A DNA stretch of 64,000 nucleotides from Sphingomicrobium sp. XHP0239 (GTDB taxonomy: Bacteria; Pseudomonadota; Alphaproteobacteria; Sphingomonadales; Sphingomonadaceae), in NCBI RefSeq assembly GCF_039555325.1, contig NZ_CP154608.1:682001-746000 (forward strand), given 5' to 3'. Numbering within the stretch: the stretch's first letter is position 1; each line of letters starts with the position of its first letter. Under the pieces are notes generated by a model, which searched no databases, was not told the DNA's origin, and worked only from the letters and a program-made list of their open reading frames with translations. A program made the translations under genes and the position numbers. Shown here piece by piece: positions 38,266-49,992 of the stretch.

Positions 38266-38616
38266 TCAGGCTTCCGCTGGATCCGGCTGATAGACCGCAA
38301 AACGATTGCCGGACGGATCCACCGCCTCGAACCTGCGCCCACCCGGAAAAGCGAAGATCGGGCGCTCGAGCCGGCCGCCGGCTGCGACCACCTTGTCCAG
38401 AACGTCTTCGAGACCGTCCGTCCGGAAGGCAGGAAGCGGGGCGACCGGTCGCTCGGCCACGTCGCTGGAAAGGCCGACATCGGTGTCGCCGGACACCGTC
38501 GCGGCGTAAGTGTCGCCGAAGTCGGTCATGTTCCAGTCGAACGCCGCTTCGTAGAAGGCGCGGGTGGCGCCGATGTCGTCGGCGGGCAGTTCGACATAAT
38601 CGAAGCGTACGGTCAT
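38266..38616 (-). CDS. VOC (glyoxalase/bleomycin-resistance) family protein
   Basis: A 116-aa protein with one beta-alpha-beta-beta-beta pair typical of VOC proteins: FDYVELPADDIGATRAFYEAAFDWNM at the N terminus and FEAVDPSGNRFAVYQ at the C terminus. A possible metal ligand Glu is in YVELP. The substrate is unknown. It lies between comEC and lexA. Confidence 0.82.
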   Translation of the reverse strand: MTVRFDYVELPADDIGATRAFYEAAFDWNMTDFGDTYAATVSGDTDVGLSSDVAERPVAPLPAFRTDGLEDVLDKVVAAGGRLERPIFAFPGGRRFEAVDPSGNRFAVYQPDPAEA

Positions 38617-38647
38617 CCGCAGCTCTCTTTCGAGGTCAACAAGCGGC

Positions 38648-39331
38648 TCAGTAGCGGCGCATGATGCCGGCGAGACGGCCCTGAACGCGGACGCGATCCT
38701 CCTCGTACCGCTGCGCCGTGTAGGACGGATTGGCGGGGTCTAGGCGGACCATCGATCCCTCGCGACGATACGTCTTGAGCGTCGCCTCCGCCTCGTCGAC
38801 GAGTGCCACCACGATCTCCCCGTCACGCGCATTGTCGGCGCGGCGGATCAGCGCATAGTCTCCGTCGAGAATGCCTTCCTCGACCATCGAATCACCCGAA
38901 ACCTGCAAGGCGTAATGTTCGCCCGGACCCAGCAAGGCGGCGGGAACGGCGAAACCTTCGCTACCCTGCAACGCTTCGATCGGGGTTCCCGCGGCGATCC
39001 GCCCGTGAAGCGGGATCTCGACGACGTCGTTGGCGGGGGTGGGCACCACCGCGACCTCGCGCGGTTTCTCGCCGTCGTTCGCAGCAGCCGTCGTCTCCGA
39101 CGTGCTTTCCGCGATGCCTTCGGGAAGCTTGAGGATTTCAAGAGCGCGGGCCCGGTTGGGGAGCCGTCGAATGAATTCGCGCTCCTCGAGCGCACCGATC
39201 AGGCGGTGTACACCCGATTTCGATTTGAGGTCCAAGGCCTCGCGCATCTCATCGAAACTGGGACTGATTCCCGTGTCCGACAGGCGATGATGAATGAATG
39301 CGAGCAGTTCATGTTGCTTCGGCGTGAGCAT
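38648..39331 (-). CDS. lexA: LexA repressor
   Basis: A 227-aa SOS repressor. An N-terminal winged helix ([17 protein letters not shown]...[23 protein letters not shown]) is followed by a linker and the S24 autoprotease domain. The cleavage site is the Ala-Gly in GRIAAGTP; the catalytic serine is in VSGDSM and the lysine in ATLKTY. The ATG at 39331 is the family start. A perfect SOS box at 39354-39368 lies 22 bp upstream, so the gene should repress itself. Confidence 0.96.
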   Translation of the reverse strand: MLTPKQHELLAFIHHRLSDTGISPSFDEMREALDLKSKSGVHRLIGALEEREFIRRLPNRARALEILKLPEGIAESTSETTAAANDGEKPREVAVVPTPANDVVEIPLHGRIAAGTPIEALQGSEGFAVPAALLGPGEHYALQVSGDSMVEEGILDGDYALIRRADNARDGEIVVALVDEAEATLKTYRREGSMVRLDPANPSYTAQRYEEDRVRVQGRLAGIMRRY

Positions 39332-39353
39332 AAAGGCCCCGATCTTTCCAGTG

Positions 39354-39368
39354 GAACGAACGCGGAAC
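39354..39368 (-). promoter_or_regulatory. SOS (LexA) box of lexA
   Basis: On the minus strand GTTC-CGCGTTC-GTTC, a perfect match to the alphaproteobacterial GTTC-N7-GTTC operator, immediately downstream of the predicted -10, where bound LexA would block initiation. Confidence 0.9.
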
Positions 39369-39397
39369 ATACTGGCAACCAAACGGGATGCTGTCAA
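39369..39397 (-). promoter_or_regulatory. Predicted lexA promoter
   Basis: On the minus strand TTGACA (39397-39392), a 17-bp spacer and CAGTAT (39374-39369). The -35 is a perfect consensus and the SOS box directly follows the -10. Confidence 0.65.
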
Positions 39398-39984
39398 GCG
39401 CGCTCACGACCGCAGATAGCTACGAACGCGCGAAGCAGATCGAGGCCTCGTTCGCTGGCGATGCTTTCGGGATGGAACTGGACCCCGTGAGAAGGAGCAT
39501 CGTCGTGGCGAACGGCCATGCAGAGATTTTCCTCGTTCCAGGCGTTGACCACGAGTGGCGCCTTTACGTCGGTAACGGCGATCGAATGGTAGCGGGTCGC
39601 TGAAAGCGGCGAGGGGAGGTCGGCGAACAGGCCGGTCGCGTCATGTTGCAAACGCGCGACCTTGCCGTGGACAGGAGCGACTTGGGCCACGGGACTGCCG
39701 CAGGCGAGGGCAAGCGCCTGATGCCCCAGACAGATGCCGAGATAGGGTCGTCGTGCCGCCACTGCAGCGGCGGCCAGCGCAACGCTGATTCCGGCGTCCT
39801 GCGGACGACCGGGACCGGGCGATACCATCACGCCGTCGATGCCGATCGCCAGCGCATCGTCGACGGTGAGTGCATCGGCACGTGCGACCGTGACATGGGC
39901 GCCCGCCTGGCGAAGATAGTCGACGAGCATGAAGGTGAAGCTGTCGCGGTTGTCGAGCGCGAGCAGCCTCACCGGTTCCGACAT
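39394..39984 (-). CDS. trpG: Glutamine amidotransferase of anthranilate or aminodeoxychorismate synthase
   Basis: A 196-aa class I glutamine amidotransferase. [31 protein letters not shown], the nucleophile loop [10 protein letters not shown] and [10 protein letters not shown] give a complete catalytic triad. It supplies ammonia to a chorismate-utilising partner (TrpE or PabB), which is not in this window. Similar proteins are called TrpG or PabA and often serve both. It follows ppiD by 4 bp in the same direction; trpE, trpD and trpC are not next to it. Confidence 0.85.
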   Translation of the reverse strand: MSEPVRLLALDNRDSFTFMLVDYLRQAGAHVTVARADALTVDDALAIGIDGVMVSPGPGRPQDAGISVALAAAAVAARRPYLGICLGHQALALACGSPVAQVAPVHGKVARLQHDATGLFADLPSPLSATRYHSIAVTDVKAPLVVNAWNEENLCMAVRHDDAPSHGVQFHPESIASERGLDLLRAFVAICGRERA

Positions 39985-39988
39985 CCGA

Positions 39989-41947
39989 TTATTCGTCGCC
40001 GGTCGCGCCGCGGATGATGCGATTGCGCGTGGCGCTGATCTGACCTTCGTTGCGCTTCACGCCGACCTCGCGGCGAACCGCATTGACGAACTGCTGCTGC
40101 AACTCGCCCGCGACCGGAGCGAGAAAGCTTTCCGAAGTCTGCTGAATCAGCGCGGGATCGGACAGAGCGTTGCCGCGCGTCGTGTTCGTCAGTTCGACGA
40201 CATAGACGCCCTCGCCCTCGGGATCGGCGACGAGACGCGCATTGCCCTCGCCCAGACGGAAGAGGATCTCGAGCGGCGCGGGTGCATCGTTTCCGAAGCG
40301 GGCGAGGTCGAGACGACGCAGGCTCGTTTCCTCCGGTTCGGGGAAGGAGTAGCCCGTCTCCTCTTCGGTCGCATCCATCGCATCGGCGAGCGTCGCGCCG
40401 TCGCGCATCCGGGCAAGGACCTGGTTTCCGATGGCGTTGGCACGCTGGAGCGCCTGATCGCGAATATAGTCGTTGCGGACGCGATCCCGGATTTCCGACA
40501 AGGGCGAGGCTGCCGGTTCGACCACATCGTCGACCTGGACCAGCGCATAGCCGCTGCCGCCGTCGAGCTGGACGGTTTCGGGATCGTCCCCCGCCAGCAG
40601 TTCGAACCCGATTTCCAGCGCCGGACGGACATTGGCAGGAATCGAGAAACTGGGATCGGAGCGTGCACGGCCGGTCGCGGTGATCAGCGGCGTTTCGATG
40701 AGATCGAGGTCGAAGCGTTCGACGACCTGGTCGAAGCTGGCGCCTTCGTCGAGAGCATCCTCGACCGAGCCGACGAGATCGAGAAGCGCATTGCCGCGCT
40801 TGCGATCGGTGATCTCGGAGGCTGCCTCGGCCCGGGCTTCCGCCTCGCTCTCACCCTGCTCGGTCTCGATGCCATCGATCTTCACGACGTGCCAGCCGAA
40901 TGGCGAGCGAACCGGCCCTACCAGATCGCCCGCTTCGACGTCATCGGCGAAGGCGGCTTCGGCGACGGCTTCGCCAGCCAGCTGGCGGAACTGGGCGCGG
41001 GTCTGCAGCCCGATCGAAATGTCGGCGGCCGAAAAGCCGGCGGGCTGCGCAGCCTGTGCGAAGGACTGGGTCGCGGTGCGTGCCACGACTTCGTCCGCAG
41101 TGGCGCGGTCGGGAACGACGATCTGGCTAATCACGCGGATTTCACGGGTGCCGAAATCGCTCTCGCGTCCCTCGAGCGCCCGATCGACTTCGGCGCGCGT
41201 GGCATTGAGATCGGAGAAACGGTCGGGGTCGAACCGCGCGAAACGGAGCGCGCGCTGTTCGGGGACGATATAGCGGCTCTCGTTCTGCTGGTAATAGGAA
41301 GCCAGTTCCTGTCCGCTCGGATTGAGACGCGCGGCGATCGGGGCGGTGGGGATCAGGCCCAGCAGCCCCTCGCGCGTTTCTAGGAGCATCGAGGCGTAGG
41401 TCTGGGCAAGAGCGCTCGGAACGCGGCTCTCCGCTCCGAGAGATGCCACCAGAAGGCGCTGGGAAATGTCGCTGCGAATGAGCGCACGCACTTCGGCGTC
41501 GGTCAGCTGGTTTGCGGCGAGGAACTCGCCATAGCTGGCGGCCGTGACCTGACCGTCGAGTCCCGCCGCTCCCGGAAGGTTGGCGATCTCCGCGTCGATC
41601 AGCCGCTTCGAAATGCGCAGCCCGTTCATCTCACCGAAGACCGACAACGCCCGTTCCTGGATCAGGAGATTCAGCAACGGGTCGAAGTCGCCGTCGAGAT
41701 CGGCGTAGGTCGCTTCGGGATTGGTCTGGCGCGCGATGCCGAGCTGGCGTTCCAGCGCCGTGCTCATGTCGGCATCGGTAATATGCTCATCGCCCACCTC
41801 GGCCAGCGTACCGGCGGCACCGCCGCCGCCGATGTTGAAGTTGCTCAGATCCGCCAGGGCGAAGCTGGCAAGGATCAGGACAAGGAAACCGATCAGGAAG
41901 ACGCTGCCGAACTTGGACTTCGACAGATTACGGAATTTGGCGGACAT
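39989..41947 (-). CDS. ppiD: Membrane-anchored peptidyl-prolyl isomerase, PpiD type
   Basis: A 652-aa periplasmic folding factor. One N-terminal transmembrane helix (about 14-34) anchors it, followed by a SurA-N-like chaperone domain (VGDEHITDADM...LNLLIQERAL) and a parvulin-like domain around residue 255-370 (ISQIVVPDRATADEV to GPVRSPFGWHVVKI). The parvulin core looks diverged, so chaperone function may dominate. It is divergent from tpiA. Confidence 0.88.
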   Translation of the reverse strand: MSAKFRNLSKSKFGSVFLIGFLVLILASFALADLSNFNIGGGGAAGTLAEVGDEHITDADMSTALERQLGIARQTNPEATYADLDGDFDPLLNLLIQERALSVFGEMNGLRISKRLIDAEIANLPGAAGLDGQVTAASYGEFLAANQLTDAEVRALIRSDISQRLLVASLGAESRVPSALAQTYASMLLETREGLLGLIPTAPIAARLNPSGQELASYYQQNESRYIVPEQRALRFARFDPDRFSDLNATRAEVDRALEGRESDFGTREIRVISQIVVPDRATADEVVARTATQSFAQAAQPAGFSAADISIGLQTRAQFRQLAGEAVAEAAFADDVEAGDLVGPVRSPFGWHVVKIDGIETEQGESEAEARAEAASEITDRKRGNALLDLVGSVEDALDEGASFDQVVERFDLDLIETPLITATGRARSDPSFSIPANVRPALEIGFELLAGDDPETVQLDGGSGYALVQVDDVVEPAASPLSEIRDRVRNDYIRDQALQRANAIGNQVLARMRDGATLADAMDATEEETGYSFPEPEETSLRRLDLARFGNDAPAPLEILFRLGEGNARLVADPEGEGVYVVELTNTTRGNALSDPALIQQTSESFLAPVAGELQQQFVNAVRREVGVKRNEGQISATRNRIIRGATGDE

Positions 41948-41989
41948 CGGGAGAGTTCTTTTCGACTGAAAGGCAGGAGTTGAAACCGG

Positions 41990-42017
41990 CTTTAGGCGGT
42001 GCGGCGGGGCCTTTCAA
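41990..42017 (-). promoter_or_regulatory. Predicted ppiD promoter
   Basis: On the minus strand TTGAAA (42017-42012), a 16-bp spacer and CTAAAG (41995-41990), the same -10 as predicted for the nuo operon, 42 bp before the ppiD ATG. Confidence 0.5.
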
Positions 42018-42055
42018 TGGTGGACCCGTCCGTCGGCCACGAGCCGAACGCGGGC

Positions 42056-42084
42056 TTGCACGCGGCGCGAGGAGCTTGCTAGGT
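42056..42084 (+). promoter_or_regulatory. Predicted tpiA promoter
   Basis: TTGCAC (42056-42061), 17 bp and CTAGGT (42079-42084), 33 bp before the tpiA ATG. Confidence 0.55.
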
Positions 42085-42117
42085 CTTCGCGATCGCAACA
42101 TTATTCGGGGAACAGGG

Positions 42118-42864
42118 ATGCCGCGACGGCTGGTCGTCGGAAATTGGAAGATGCACGGGACGCGGGCCGAACTCGGTCAGGTCACGCACATCTCCATCGA
42201 AACCGAAACGCTTTACAAGGTCGAGTGCGCCCTGTGCGTTCCCTTCACGCTGATCAATCGCGCGGTCGGGGCGTCCCCCGGTTTTTCGATCGGGGCGCAG
42301 GACGTCCATGCCGAGGCGAAGGGTGCCCATACCGGATCGATCTCGGCAGCCATGCTGAAGGACGCGGGCGCGAGCCTCGTCATCGTGGGACACAGCGAGC
42401 GGCGCGAAGCTTACGGCGAAAGCGACGCCGACGTCCGTGCCAAGGCGGAGGCCGCGATCAATGCGGGGCTGAAAGTCATCCTTTGCGTCGGAGAAAATGA
42501 CAAGATCCGCCAGACGGGCCAGGCGCTCAAGCATGTAGCGAACCAGTTGGAAGCCTCGCTTCCCGATCTGGTAACCGCGCCCTTGCATCTCTCGGTCGCC
42601 TACGAGCCCATCTGGGCGATCGGCACCGGCAAGGCGGCAACGCCCGCCGACATCGCTGCCATGCACAACCGGCTGAGGCAATCGCTGGAGGCAGCGTATG
42701 GCGAGGGGCACAAGTCGGTGCGCATCCTCTACGGGGGATCGGTGAAGGGCGACAACGCCGCCGAGCTGTTCGCGACCGAGGGCGTGGATGGGGCATTGGT
42801 GGGCGGCGCGAGCCTCACCGCCAACGACTTCCTGCCGATCCTCAATGCGGCGGAGAATGCCTGA
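42118..42864 (+). CDS. tpiA: Triosephosphate isomerase
   Basis: A 248-aa TIM barrel interconverting dihydroxyacetone phosphate and glyceraldehyde-3-phosphate. VVGNWKMHG (Lys), VIVGHSERR (His), VAYEPIWAIGTGKAA (Glu and loop 6) and ILYGGSVKG with VGGASL are intact. The ATG at 42118 follows ACAGGG. It works with the fda product of this window. The palindromes seen at fda and pckA are not present here. Confidence 0.97.
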   Translation: MPRRLVVGNWKMHGTRAELGQVTHISIETETLYKVECALCVPFTLINRAVGASPGFSIGAQDVHAEAKGAHTGSISAAMLKDAGASLVIVGHSERREAYGESDADVRAKAEAAINAGLKVILCVGENDKIRQTGQALKHVANQLEASLPDLVTAPLHLSVAYEPIWAIGTGKAATPADIAAMHNRLRQSLEAAYGEGHKSVRILYGGSVKGDNAAELFATEGVDGALVGGASLTANDFLPILNAAENA

Positions 42865-42963
42865 TAAGTGCCACATTTCAACGATCTGGCACGCTCGTTC
42901 AGCTTCAGGTAAGCCCGATTAGTCTAGTATCGAAACCAACATTACTCAGAGGGAAAGCTTTTC

Positions 42964-43599
42964 ATGAAACGGATTTTTACTGCTCTTGCCGCCACCACCT
43001 TGGCCGTTGCCGCGCCTGCCACTCCGGCATTCGCGCAGCAGGCACCTTCGGGTGTCAACGTCGGGATGCAGGTCGTCGACACGCAGGGGAATCCGGTCGG
43101 CCTGGTCGCCGCGAGCGACGCCGACTTCATCACCGTGAAGACCGACAAGCACTCGATCCCCGTGCCTGCCAACAGCTTTACGCCGCACGAGGGCAAGCTG
43201 CTGTTCGGAATGAACGCGGCTGCGCTCAACGCCAGCTACGAGCAGGCGCTCGCGGACATGGAAGCGTCGGTTGCGGTCGGCAAGCCGGTCAAGGATGTCC
43301 AGGGCGTGGAATTTGGCATGATCGACGAGATCGCTGCTGATTACATTCAACTCGAGATGGCCGACACGGGCAAGGTCGTGCGCGTGCCGGTCGATGCGCT
43401 CCAGAAGGATGCGGGCGGCGCGATCGCGCTCTATAACGCGGCGGATCTTCGCGCCGAGGCGATCGATCGTCCCGAAGCGATGGCTGCGACCGATGAAGCC
43501 CCTGCCGACGAGGTGGTGGCCACCGAAACCGCTCCGGCCGATGAGATGGTGGAGATGGAAGAAAATGGCGGCGACGCGATGGACGCCGACGTCCTCTAG
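42964..43599 (+). CDS. Exported protein with two PRC-barrel-like repeats
   Basis: A 211-aa protein with a signal peptide (about 1-24, ending AFAQ). Two similar segments follow: VGMQVVDTQGNPVGLVAAS (about 33) and VGKPVKDVQGVEFGMIDEI (about 107), each leading to strands ending in IPVPANSF or VRVPVDAL. This pattern resembles PRC-barrel domains. The last 45 residues are rich in Ala, Glu, Asp and Met. AGAGGGA precedes the ATG. The function is unknown. Confidence 0.72.
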   Translation: MKRIFTALAATTLAVAAPATPAFAQQAPSGVNVGMQVVDTQGNPVGLVAASDADFITVKTDKHSIPVPANSFTPHEGKLLFGMNAAALNASYEQALADMEASVAVGKPVKDVQGVEFGMIDEIAADYIQLEMADTGKVVRVPVDALQKDAGGAIALYNAADLRAEAIDRPEAMAATDEAPADEVVATETAPADEMVEMEENGGDAMDADVL

Positions 43600-43624
43600 G
43601 CCGATCCATCCCATAACTTTCGAA

Positions 43625-43656
43625 GGGGTCGGGGCGTCATCGCTCCGGCCCCTTTT
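43625..43656 (+). terminator. Rho-independent terminator after the PRC-barrel-like gene
   Basis: A 12-bp stem, GGGGTCGGGGCG (43625-43636) with CGCTCCGGCCCC (43641-43652) including two G-T pairs, a TCAT loop and a following TTTT. Confidence 0.85.
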
Positions 43657-43676
43657 CGTTTCGCACGGCAGGACCA

Positions 43677-43704
43677 TTGAAAACCGGCCCCGTCGCGGCT
43701 AGGT
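43677..43704 (+). promoter_or_regulatory. Predicted secG promoter
   Basis: TTGAAA (43677-43682), 16 bp and CTAGGT (43699-43704), just after the terminator and 57 bp before the secG ATG. Confidence 0.55.
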
Positions 43705-43761
43705 CGCCTGCTGACCGCCGTCGATGGCGATTAACTTCCTTCCGATCGAGATCCGTCAGCC

Positions 43762-44154
43762 ATGTTCACCTTTCTTCTTGTCGTCCAGACCCTCGTCGCC
43801 GCCGCGCTGGTAGGCGTGATCCTGATGCAGCGGTCCGAGGGCGGCGGACTGGGCGTCGGCGGATCGTCGTCCGGCTTCATGAGCGCAAGGGGGCAGGCGG
43901 ACTTCCTGACGCGGTCGACCGGCGTGCTGGCGATCGTGTTCGTCGTGATGGCGATCGTGCTGGCCGCGCTGGCCGCGACGCGCGACACGGGCGGCGAACT
44001 CGACACCAGTCTGCAGGGTGAGACCACGATCGACATCCAGGCGCCGCTGGAGGGCGACGAGCCCGAACCGGTGCCCGTCGGATCGCAGCCGACGCTTCCC
44101 GAACAGGCCGATGGTGCGACCGAGGGCGAGGCGGACGTTCCGCTCGGCCAATAG
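43762..44154 (+). CDS. secG: Preprotein translocase subunit SecG
   Basis: A 130-aa inner-membrane protein of the SecYEG channel. Two helices (about 2-22 and 53-75) flank the conserved cytoplasmic loop LMQRSEGGGLGVGGSSSGFMSARG. The C-terminal tail of about 50 residues is acidic and proline-rich. It is followed 81 bp later by pyrG; the tpiA...secG-pyrG order is common in alphaproteobacteria. Confidence 0.93.
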   Translation: MFTFLLVVQTLVAAALVGVILMQRSEGGGLGVGGSSSGFMSARGQADFLTRSTGVLAIVFVVMAIVLAALAATRDTGGELDTSLQGETTIDIQAPLEGDEPEPVPVGSQPTLPEQADGATEGEADVPLGQ

Positions 44155-44223
44155 TCGCGCATCGCGAAAAACAATTCGCACCTTCGATTCGTGCGCTTGC
44201 CTAAGTCGGCAGGCTGGTCTTAA

Positions 44224-46873
<2,650 letters not shown>

Positions 46874-46874
<1 letters not shown>

Positions 46875-46993
46875 TGATCCGCAGCGGTATTCTTACCGCT
46901 GCCCTCACATTATCGAACGCCGCTTGTTCGAATGCCTCGCCATCGACGCCGGGTACCGTTACCCCAGCGCCAGCCGCTCCGCGAAGGCGATGA
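46874..46993 (+). CDS. Possible 39-aa exported peptide after trxB
   Basis: A short frame starting at an ATG that overlaps the trxB stop (TAATG). It has a short hydrophobic N terminus (MIRSGILTAALTLSNAAC) and a proline/threonine-rich end. The lipobox-like NAAC is poor at position -3. It overlaps the convergent acyl carrier protein gene by 35 bases. It may be a remnant or chance frame. Confidence 0.25.
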
Positions 46994-47255
46994 GGCGGCC
47001 GTAGGTGAGGAAATCTTCAGCTTCGACGTCGTCGTCCTCGATCAAAACACCGAGCCGCTCTTCGAGCGCCGTCAGGAACTGGGCGACGGCCATGCTGTCG
47101 AATTCGGGCAGGGTGCCGAACAACTCGCTGTTCTCCTCGAATGCAGCGACTCGTTCGGAGTCGAGGCCGACGACTTCGACGAGCAATCGGTCGACGTTGC
47201 GGTCGACGAGGTCGCGATCGGTTTCGCTGGGCGTGGCATCGGGTCGGGCCGTCAT
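46959..47255 (-). CDS. Acyl carrier protein, probably exosortase-A-cluster type
   Basis: A 98-aa carrier protein. The phosphopantetheine serine lies in LPEFDSMAVAQFLTALEERLG (DSM motif), preceded by a helix with Leu/Phe packing and followed by a typical third and fourth helix. It starts divergently from the acyl-CoA ligase, 59 bp away. Together with the two genes that follow on the other strand it forms a carrier-ligase-decarboxylase set; the acyl group carried is unknown. Confidence 0.82.
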   Translation of the reverse strand: MTARPDATPSETDRDLVDRNVDRLLVEVVGLDSERVAAFEENSELFGTLPEFDSMAVAQFLTALEERLGVLIEDDDVEAEDFLTYGRLIAFAERLALG

Positions 47256-47264
47256 GGCGCGATG

Positions 47265-47292
47265 CCCTAGGCAAAGCGTGGCGCGCGCGCAA
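47265..47292 (-). promoter_or_regulatory. Predicted promoter of the acyl carrier protein gene
   Basis: On the minus strand TTGCGC (47292-47287), 16 bp and CTAGGG (47270-47265), 9 bp before the ATG. A divergent CTAGGG (47301-47306) lies 8 bp before the ligase ATG but without a clear -35. Confidence 0.4.
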
Positions 47293-47314
47293 GCTTGCCG
47301 CTAGGGCTTTGGGC

Positions 47315-48763
47315 ATGGACGTGGCGCCGCTCGATCACCTGACGACCTTCGGCAAACCCGATGCGCCTGCGCTGACGGTGGGCGGCGTCACGCTCGATTA
47401 TGCCGCGCTCGAGACGACAGTCGGTCGAATCGCGCGCTGGTTGCTCGAACAGGGGTTTGCGTCGGGTGAGCGGGTCGCGACGTGGGATGGCAAGGGGCTG
47501 ACGACCTGCCTGATGCCGCTGGCGGCGGCGCGGGCGGGGCTGGTGCACGTGCCGATCAATCCTGCGCTCAAGGCCGCGCAGATACAGCAGATTATCGACG
47601 ATTGCGATGCGACCGTCATCTCGACGCGGGCACCCGTCGATGACGCACGGTGGTTGACGCTCGACCCCGCGACCTTGGACGGAGAGCCGATGCCGCCGTC
47701 GGACCACGCCATCGATGCGCTGGCCGCGCTGCTCTATACGTCGGGATCAACCGGCAACCCCAAAGGCGTGATGCTGACTCACGCCAACCTGATGCTCGGC
47801 GCGGAAGCGGTCGCGGACTATACCGCCATCACGCCCGAAACACGGACGCTTGCCGTCCTGCCGTTGGCCTTCGACTACGGGCAGAACCAGTTGCTGGCCA
47901 CTTGGCGCGGGGGTGGGCATGTCACCGCGATCGATTATCTCCTGCCGAACGACGTACGGAAGGCGGTGTCCCGCCACGCGATCACCTATCTGGCCGCCCT
48001 GCCGCCGCTATGGCACCAGTTAATGCGGCTCGACTGGTCGGCCGGCGAAGGGAAGAGCGTGACCACGATCACCAATACGGGCGGGGCTATGACGGGGCCC
48101 CTGCTGGCGCAGCTTCGCGACGCTTTCCCCAATGCCGACGCGCACCTGATGTACGGCCTCACCGAAGCGTTCCGTGCCGCCAGCCTGCCACCCCAACTGG
48201 CCGATACGCATCCGACCAGCGTCGGCACCGCGATCCCTCATTGCGAACTGATGGTCGTGCGGGAAGACGGCGCGGCATGCGATCCGGGCGAGGAGGGCGA
48301 GTTGGTGCAGGCAGGGCCGCTGGTGGCGAAGGGCTATTGGAACGCGCCGGACAAGACCGCCGAGAAATTCCGTCCCGCGCCGCGGCACAGCCGCTTCGGG
48401 GGGATCGCGGTATGGTCGGGCGATCGGTTCGTTCGTGATGGCGACGGCCTGCTCCACTTTCGGGCGCGCGCCGACCGGATGATCAAGATCTCCGGAAACC
48501 GCGTCAGTCCCGACGAGATCGTGCAGGTGGCGATGAAGGCCGAAGGGATCGAGGAGGCCGCGGTCACGACGATACCCGACGAGAGCCTCGGCGCTGCGAT
48601 CGTGCTGCACGTGGTGGGGACGAACGATGAAGAGGCGATCCGCCGCGCGTTTCGCGCCGCGCCGAGCTGGTTCGCTCCGCAGCGGATCGTCCGACACGAC
48701 CAGCTCCCGCGTAACCCCAACGGAAAGATCGATCATCAGGCGCTGGAACGGCTCGCCCGATGA
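47315..48763 (+). CDS. AMP-dependent acyl-CoA ligase, exosortase-A-associated type
   Basis: A 482-aa adenylate-forming enzyme. The P-loop ALLYTSGSTGNPKGVMLTHANL, the A5-like HLMYGLTEAF, the A7-A8 region (VWSGDRFVRDGDGLLHFRARADRMIKISGNRVSPDEI) and the C-terminal lysine PRNPNGKIDHQAL are intact. Family detail and the PLP decarboxylase next door match the ligase found in exosortase A/PEP-CTERM polysaccharide loci. It overlaps the next gene as ATGA. Confidence 0.85.
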   Translation: MDVAPLDHLTTFGKPDAPALTVGGVTLDYAALETTVGRIARWLLEQGFASGERVATWDGKGLTTCLMPLAAARAGLVHVPINPALKAAQIQQIIDDCDATVISTRAPVDDARWLTLDPATLDGEPMPPSDHAIDALAALLYTSGSTGNPKGVMLTHANLMLGAEAVADYTAITPETRTLAVLPLAFDYGQNQLLATWRGGGHVTAIDYLLPNDVRKAVSRHAITYLAALPPLWHQLMRLDWSAGEGKSVTTITNTGGAMTGPLLAQLRDAFPNADAHLMYGLTEAFRAASLPPQLADTHPTSVGTAIPHCELMVVREDGAACDPGEEGELVQAGPLVAKGYWNAPDKTAEKFRPAPRHSRFGGIAVWSGDRFVRDGDGLLHFRARADRMIKISGNRVSPDEIVQVAMKAEGIEEAAVTTIPDESLGAAIVLHVVGTNDEEAIRRAFRAAPSWFAPQRIVRHDQLPRNPNGKIDHQALERLAR

Positions 48764-49992
48764 AATCAATGGGCCCCATTCCCGATAGCTTTGTGCCCGC
48801 GTCAAATGGCGCGCTTTGCATCGCCGATCATCCGGTGGCCTATTGGGCCGAGAAGGCCGGGCGTTCGCCCTTCTTTCTCTACGACGCCGATCGGATCGCC
48901 GCGAAGGTTTCCGCGTTCCGCGCCGCCATGCCCGAACGAATTCGCCTGCATTATGCGGTCAAGGCCAATCCCTTCGGGCCGTTGCTGAACGCAATCGCGC
49001 CCCGGGTCGATGGCTTCGACCTCGCATCGCGCGGCGAGATCGAGCGGGTCGAACCGTTCGCACTGCCCAAATCGATCGCCGGACCCGCAAAGACGGCGGC
49101 CGACCATGAAGCGGCACTTCGCGCGGGCGTCACGATCCATGTCGAGAGCGAGGGCGAAGCGCGGCGGCTGTGCGGGGTTGCCAGCCGCGTCGGGGTGCGT
49201 CCCCGTGTCGCGGTCCGGGTCAATCCGCCTTTCCTGCTCAAGGGCGCGGGCATGAAGATGGGCGGGCTCGCCAGCGCGTTCGGGATCGAAGCGGGTGATG
49301 CTGCCGCGCTCGCGACGTGGCTGGTCGAAGCGGACTGCGACTTTCGCGGCTATCACATTTATGCCGGGTCGCAGAGCCTGTCCGCGCAGGCGATCGTGGA
49401 AGCGCAGTCCGCGACCTTCAAGCTGATCGATCGGCTGGTCAGCGAAAACGGCATCGTTCCGGCCGAAGTCAATCTGGGGGGAGGGTTCGGAATTCCTTAT
49501 TATGCCGGCGAGATCCCCTTGGACCTCGCCTCGATCGGAACGGGATTGAGCGAGCTTCTCGACAGATATTCTGAATATGCGCAGACCGATTTCATCATCG
49601 AACTCGGGCGATGGCTGGTCGGTGACTCCGGGATCTATTGCACCCGTGTCGTCGATCTGAAGGAGAGCGGTGGGCAGACGTTCGCCGCGACCGACGGCGG
49701 GCTCCAGCACATGCTCGCCGCGACGGGCAACTTTGGGCAGTTCCTGCGTCGAAATTACCCGATCGCGAACGCCACGCGCTTCGTCGAGGCGGCGGACACG
49801 CCGATAAACGTGGTGGGGCGGCTGTGCACGCCCCTCGATCTGCTTGGCGATCAGGTGCCGTTGCCCGCCTCGACGCAAGTCGGCGACATCATCGCGATCT
49901 TCTGCGCCGGGGCATATGGTCTTTCCGCCAGCCCACAGGGCTTTCTGTCGCAGCCCGAGGCTGCCGAACTGCTCGCTCAATCCTCAGGATAG
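48760..49992 (+). CDS. PLP-dependent decarboxylase, exosortase-A-associated type
   Basis: A 410-aa group III (alanine racemase/LysA-fold) decarboxylase. The PLP lysine is in [15 protein letters not shown], the phosphate-binding glycines in [11 protein letters not shown], and the C-terminal domain carries [22 protein letters not shown] and [11 protein letters not shown]. The closest described group is the exosortase-A-system decarboxylase rather than diaminopimelate decarboxylase. Its 3' end overlaps truA on the other strand by 16 bases. Confidence 0.85.
   Translation: MKSMGPIPDSFVPASNGALCIADHPVAYWAEKAGRSPFFLYDADRIAAKVSAFRAAMPERIRLHYAVKANPFGPLLNAIAPRVDGFDLASRGEIERVEPFALPKSIAGPAKTAADHEAALRAGVTIHVESEGEARRLCGVASRVGVRPRVAVRVNPPFLLKGAGMKMGGLASAFGIEAGDAAALATWLVEADCDFRGYHIYAGSQSLSAQAIVEAQSATFKLIDRLVSENGIVPAEVNLGGGFGIPYYAGEIPLDLASIGTGLSELLDRYSEYAQTDFIIELGRWLVGDSGIYCTRVVDLKESGGQTFAATDGGLQHMLAATGNFGQFLRRNYPIANATRFVEAADTPINVVGRLCTPLDLLGDQVPLPASTQVGDIIAIFCAGAYGLSASPQGFLSQPEAAELLAQSSG

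Noticed and set aside
39929..41383. A 484-codon plus-strand frame opposite ppiD
   Set aside because: Shadow of ppiD; no domain, composition typical of antisense GC-rich frames.
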